A DNA stretch of 64,000 nt from DTYU01 sp040756575 (GTDB lineage Bacteria > Bacillota > Desulfotomaculia > Desulfotomaculales > Ammonificaceae). Where the stretch lies: contig JBFLYP010000004.1 in the NCBI GenBank assembly GCA_040756575.1, forward strand, positions 74,895-138,894, given 5' to 3'. A program made the translations under genes and the position numbers. Below the pieces are notes generated by a model. The model saw nothing but the letters and a program-made list of their open reading frames with translations. It was not told the origin of the DNA and ran no database searches. Below, piece after piece: positions 60,378-64,000 of the stretch; the stretch's first letter is position 1, and each line of letters opens with the position of its first letter.

Positions 60378-61910
60378 GTGTCAATGGGCCTTTCGGAGGG
60401 AGACAGAAACCCACAGGTTGCAAGGCTGACGGGCGGCCACGCGAAAACGAAGCGCGGGCCTTTGACTTACTGCGTTCTAACGTTAATTTTGTTTCTGTTT
60501 GTTTGGGCCGTCCCCGCCTGGGCCGCGCCCTTTGTGCTGGTTGACGGCAAACCCTTGGAGTCCAAAGTGCCTCCGGCCATAGAGCAGGGTCGCGTACTCG
60601 TCCCCGCGCGGGCGATTTCTCAGGTGCTGGGGGCACTGCTTGAATGGGACGGCGCGACGCGGACCGTCACCATAACCAGAGAGCAGGTCACGGTCCGCAT
60701 CGCGATAGGGGCAAGGGCCGCATACAGGAACGGCGTGCCGGTTGCGCTCGACGTGCCTGCCAGAATAGTCAACGGCCGCGCGCTGGTCCCGCTGCGCTTC
60801 GTCTCGGAGTCCCTGGGCGCCGGCGTTTTCTGGGACGGGCAAACCGCTACCGTCCTCACGGGGACGCCGGAGGTCAGTGGCGTTCCCGAAGAGCGCGAAC
60901 TGTTTCCCGTGAGGGTGGACGGGGCTCTCGGGTACATAGATGGGACGGGCAAAATCGTCATCAAACCGCAGTTCTCGAACGGGTGCGCCTTTTCCGAAGG
61001 TCTGGCGCGGGTTTGGATCGGGCGGAAGCAGGGGTACATCGACAAGGCCGGCAGGGTCGTCATCGGTCCGCAGTTCGACGGCGCTGAGGATTTTTCGGAA
61101 GGGCTGGCGGCGGTCCAGTTGTCCTCCGGCGGGAAGTGGGGGTACATAGACAGGGCCGGGCGGTTGGTGATCAGCCCTCAGTTCGACTCAGCCGGGCCTT
61201 TCCGGGAAGGGCTGGCCCGGGTCCAGGTCGGGACCGGCGGGGAGTGGGGCTATATTCAGAAGTGGGGCTATATCGACAGGTCGGGGAAGGCGGTTATTCC
61301 CGCGCAGTTCGAATACGCCTGGGACTTTTCAGAGGGCCTGGCCCGGATTGAGTTGACACGCGCGGACGGGTATTACAGGTCCGGCTATATCGACACGACG
61401 GGAAGGTTTGTTATCCAGCCCGACTTCGAGCTGGCCGAGGATTTCTCCGGCGGCTTTGCGGTTGTCCGCTTCGGACAGTCGAGCCTGGCGCCCATGGTCT
61501 GCGAGCAGTGGGGCTACATAGACAGGACAGGCACGGTGGTGATAGGCCCCGGCTTCAAATTGGCCGAGCCGTTCCGAGAGGGGCTGGCGGCGGTCCTTGT
61601 CGCTTCCCCTGGCAACCCTTCCGGCAAGTGGGTTTACATCGACCGGACCGGCAGAGTGGTGATCGACCGGGACGATATTATAGTGCCAGGCGATTTTTCC
61701 GAGGGTCTGGCACCCGTGAAGGTCGGATGCGGGTCGGGTAATCTCTGGGGGTACATCGACAAGAATGGGAATATGGTCATTGGGCCGCGGTTTGAGTCGG
61801 CCGGGGGATTTCATAGCGGCCTGGCGGAAGTGGGCGTTGATTTAGTGCACGGCGGCAGGTGGGGGTACATCGATAACACGGGGAAGTACGTATGGTATCC
61901 GAGCAAATAG
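60378..61910 (+). CDS. Exported protein with CAN domain and WG repeats
   Basis: Up to 510 residues (GTG 60378 or ATG 60384). A hydrophobic segment (TLILFLFVWAVPAWA) is the signal peptide. A CAN domain follows (VLVPARAISQVLGALLEWDG and ALVPLRFVSESLGAGVFWDG), then eight full WG repeats and one partial, each with GYID(R/K)xG(R/T)VVI and an FSEGLA turn. CAN and WG repeats both occur in surface and sporulation-related clostridial proteins. Probably extracellular and protein-binding. Confidence 0.85.
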   Translation: MSMGLSEGDRNPQVARLTGGHAKTKRGPLTYCVLTLILFLFVWAVPAWAAPFVLVDGKPLESKVPPAIEQGRVLVPARAISQVLGALLEWDGATRTVTITREQVTVRIAIGARAAYRNGVPVALDVPARIVNGRALVPLRFVSESLGAGVFWDGQTATVLTGTPEVSGVPEERELFPVRVDGALGYIDGTGKIVIKPQFSNGCAFSEGLARVWIGRKQGYIDKAGRVVIGPQFDGAEDFSEGLAAVQLSSGGKWGYIDRAGRLVISPQFDSAGPFREGLARVQVGTGGEWGYIQKWGYIDRSGKAVIPAQFEYAWDFSEGLARIELTRADGYYRSGYIDTTGRFVIQPDFELAEDFSGGFAVVRFGQSSLAPMVCEQWGYIDRTGTVVIGPGFKLAEPFREGLAAVLVASPGNPSGKWVYIDRTGRVVIDRDDIIVPGDFSEGLAPVKVGCGSGNLWGYIDKNGNMVIGPRFESAGGFHSGLAEVGVDLVHGGRWGYIDNTGKYVWYPSK

Positions 61911-62454
61911 CCTTAAGGCCTGGACGGGAGGATGTCCCGTGTACTGTGCCGTCTGACGGTCTTCAGGCAGAGGTGCCGCGGCTTTGTTTCAACGTGGCTT
62001 AGTGGGTGTAAGACGAGTGGCGTAAACTCTTGCTGTGCTGCCGCTGGGACCGGATGGTGCGGGTAGAGACTGCCCCTGCGACCCTTACCTGCTGTCGCCG
62101 GCGGAGCCGGAGGCTTTCTTGGAAGCGGTAAACAGGATGGTCCTGGCAAAACCGGAGTTGCGGGAAGGGTAACGGAAAATCTGAAAATCGTTCTACGTGC
62201 GACGTTCTACGTTCTACGTTCTACGTTAGGAGCAGGAGCAGAAGACGGAGAAAGGGAATAAACCACGGATGAACACCCATTTTCATAACGTTTTGTGCCT
62301 GAGCGCAGCGAAAGGCATGTTTATAAATCTGAAAAACATTTTCATAGCGTTTTGTGCCTGAGTGCAGCGAAAGGCGTGGTTATAAGGATGAGAAATGGGC
62401 CGCCGTCCGGGCCTGCCACCGGCCGGCAGCTCGGAAAGGAGCGTTTTGTAATAA
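61911..62454. other. Repeat-bearing intergenic region
   Basis: About 540 bp. CGTTCTA is repeated three times in tandem at 62203-62223, with another copy at 62189. Two 59-bp direct repeats begin at 62278 and 62337 (shared CATTTTCATA, CGTTTTGTGCCTGAG and GCAGCGAAAGGC). A short frame near 62107-62172 (EAFLEAVNRMVLAKPEL) recalls the end of a serine recombinase but is too short to prove. No intact gene. Confidence 0.55.
62278..62390 (+). repeat. Two 59-bp direct repeats
   Basis: Units at 62278-62336 and from 62337 share CATTTTCATA(A/G)CGTTTTGTG and CCTGAG(C/T)GCAGCGAAAGGC with few changes, then TTATAA. GCCT/AGGC can pair within each unit. Function unknown. Confidence 0.7.
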
Positions 62455-63927
62455 TTGGGGGAGAGAGAAGCCAGGCGCGGCATCTGGGAAAAACTTGGTC
62501 TTCTGGCGGTTTTGATTTTGGTCCTCGGGGCACCAGTACTAGGCGTCCTGGCGGTGCGGTGGAGGATTTCCGAGTTCAGCGCAGGAAAGCTGCCCGGTGT
62601 CGGCAGGGTGGCCTGGGTGGCCGAGGGAAGGCTCTGGGTCAAAGATTTGCCGGACGGGAAGGCGAGGCATCTGGCCGCCGGGGAGAACATTTCCCGCCCC
62701 GCCTGGTCGCCGACGGGTAGGTGGCTGCTGTTCCGCAAAGGAGAAGAACTGTGGCTGGTCGGGATCGATGGAGGTGAGGCCCGCCGCGTGGCACAAGGCG
62801 TACGTGAGTTCGCCTGGTCCCCGGCGGCGGACGTCTTTGCCTACACGGTGACGGGCAAACTCCTTGCGGTTTCACCCGGAAGCGAAAAACCCGGGGTGCT
62901 GGTCAAATGGGAACCTGGTGTCGACCTGGGGCGCATCGCCTGGTCGCCGGACGGCAAGTGGGTGGCTTTTGAGAAGCAAAAGATAGAGCCGGGTGCGCCG
63001 GGTTACGCCGGCATCTGGAAGGTGGACGCCGCCTCGGGCGGCGTGGCGCCGGTCTACACCTCCCGCCTGCGCTTCGACCGAGGCGTGGTGGGCGAGGTGC
63101 CGCGGCTGGCGGGCTGGTCATCCGACGGGGAGATGGTTATCTTGTGGCGCGGGGCCCTTTCGGCTTCCATCGAGGCCGACGGCCTTCCTCTTGGCCTGGC
63201 TCGGGCTGACGGCTGCGAGGAACCCGTCCCCGTTGTGGGTAAAGGCTGGAGAGGGGAGATCAGCTTGGAGAGCGCCGTTCTGGTCCGGTCTGGTTTTATC
63301 GCGGCTGCGCCGGGGAAGCTGGCTGTCATTGTCGGCGCGGGGCGAGAGACATGGGTGAACAAGCGTCTCGCCGTCTACGACTTCAGGACCGGCGGGCTTG
63401 CCTTCCTGACCGGTACCGACCAGGCGGCGGTTGATCCCGCCTTTTCCCCGGATGGCAAGCTCCTGGTTTACAGCGCGGGGCCGGTGTTGAAGGACGCGGG
63501 CGGCGACGAGGCGACGGTACGCCGCGCCTTGGCCGGCCGGAAGCTCTGGGCCGTGGACACGAACGGTGGCCAGCCGCGCCGGCTTACGAACGACCCGGCC
63601 TACCACGACGAGCGCCCCCTGTTCACAGCGGATGGGCAGCAGATTCTCTTCGCGCGCCTGGACGGTGAGAACCGCACCAGCTTGTGGCTGGTGCGGCCCG
63701 ATGGTAGCGGTCTGCGGCAGGTGGTGGAAAAGATCGGGCCCCTGACCGGCTATTATGGTGCCGTGGCGTGGGACGAACTTTTTGCCTACTGGCCGGGCTT
63801 TACGGACACCGCGCTCATCAAGGCGGCGAAGAGCACGCCGGAAGCGAAGAAGTTTCTGGCTGCAAAACACATCCGGGATCTCACCGCCTCGCTGCGCTTT
63901 ATAGATGGGGAGGGGCGAGGGTGGTAA
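62455..63927 (+). CDS. TolB-like PD40 beta-propeller protein, membrane-anchored
   Basis: 490 residues from TTG 62455. One N-terminal hydrophobic segment (LGLLAVLILVLGAPVLGVLA) anchors or exports the protein. PD40/WD-like blades follow, with ISRPAWSPTGRWLLF, LGRIAWSPDGKWVAFEK, VDPAFSPDGKLLVYS and DERPLFTADGQQILFARLD, each with the SPDG(K/R)xxxF signature. No SLH domains, in contrast to the 10-kb propeller protein. It overlaps the lipoprotein gene that follows by 7 bp, suggesting a shared envelope role. Confidence 0.85.
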   Translation: MGEREARRGIWEKLGLLAVLILVLGAPVLGVLAVRWRISEFSAGKLPGVGRVAWVAEGRLWVKDLPDGKARHLAAGENISRPAWSPTGRWLLFRKGEELWLVGIDGGEARRVAQGVREFAWSPAADVFAYTVTGKLLAVSPGSEKPGVLVKWEPGVDLGRIAWSPDGKWVAFEKQKIEPGAPGYAGIWKVDAASGGVAPVYTSRLRFDRGVVGEVPRLAGWSSDGEMVILWRGALSASIEADGLPLGLARADGCEEPVPVVGKGWRGEISLESAVLVRSGFIAAAPGKLAVIVGAGRETWVNKRLAVYDFRTGGLAFLTGTDQAAVDPAFSPDGKLLVYSAGPVLKDAGGDEATVRRALAGRKLWAVDTNGGQPRRLTNDPAYHDERPLFTADGQQILFARLDGENRTSLWLVRPDGSGLRQVVEKIGPLTGYYGAVAWDELFAYWPGFTDTALIKAAKSTPEAKKFLAAKHIRDLTASLRFIDGEGRGW

Positions 63928-64000
63928 GAAATGTAGCGACCGGTTTGCTGCTCCTTGTGCTGGCGGCGCTGCTGGCCGGCTGCGGTCCGGCGCCGGAGGA
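63921..64000 (+). CDS. Lipoprotein, 3' end outside window
   Basis: GTG 63921 lies behind GGGGAGGGGCGAG and overlaps the propeller gene stop. The visible 26 residues are a lipoprotein signal peptide, TGLLLLVLAALLAGCG, with lipobox LAGC. The mature protein is not in the window. Confidence 0.72.
   Translation, partial: MVRNVATGLLLLVLAALLAGCGPAPE

Overview
The window looks like a chromosome segment from an anaerobic, moderately GC-rich, Gram-positive Firmicute of the Desulfotomaculum/Pelotomaculum/Thermoanaerobacterales type. The grounds are S-layer homology (SLH) and copper-amine-oxidase-like (CAN) surface proteins, frequent GTG and TTG starts behind strong AGGAGG-like ribosome binding sites, a futalosine-type menaquinone pathway, selenocysteine insertion genes and a single-cluster ferredoxin. 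This is inference; no rRNA or named marker fixes the genus.

Layout. 1-760: the end of a TerC-type membrane protein and an intact tRNA-Pro(GGG). 738-9943: a 9.2-kb integrated element in that tRNA gene, bounded by a 24-bp direct repeat of the tRNA 3' end. It carries a tyrosine integrase beside the right end, a 57-codon excisionase-like gene, a RecA/RepA-like ATPase, a ParB-like remnant, a DUF2283 gene pair and exported cargo. Shared GAGGCGGACA repeats lie at both ends. 10.3-17.6 kb: a PD40-propeller/SLH surface protein, ferredoxin, glycosyltransferase, a phosphatase-like membrane protein and a fumarylacetoacetase-family enzyme. 17.6-25.4 kb: speD behind a structured leader, then a menaquinone block (prenyl-synthase-like protein, UbiE/MqnG, UbiD/MqnL, UbiA/MqnP, MqnE, MqnA, MqnC). 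25.4-29.6 kb: selA, selB and an LpdD-like protein that may serve the UbiD enzyme. 29.7-34.5 kb: an alpha-glucan block (starch-binding module, CBS protein, glycogen-synthase-like enzyme, nucleotidyltransferase/phosphomutase fusion). 34.6-40.1 kb: housekeeping genes ending with rmuC.

40.4-60.1 kb is a defence island. It starts with a DUF1998 helicase remnant, followed by an HTH-SNF2-DUF3883 helicase, a DUF1156 adenine methylase (COG1743) and, after an insertion, a DUF499 ATPase (COG1483). The insertion carries a broken beta-flower gene, an AbiJ-NTD3/TIR protein, an HNH nuclease and a type II restriction-modification pair. After DUF499 come a NERD nuclease, an Hsp70-TPR protein and a compact SF1 helicase, the last two overlapping by 4 bp. 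This NERD/Hsp70/helicase trio is the best candidate for an undescribed system. The speD leader and the tRNA-Pro element are next. The window ends with a CAN/WG-repeat protein, short repeats, a TolB-like propeller and the start of a lipoprotein gene.

Several genes (2632-3894, 8038-8468, 47784-48104, 55277-56223) read as one protein only if single-base frameshifts are allowed. Most shifts have the sign of a missing base, so assembly error is as likely as decay.
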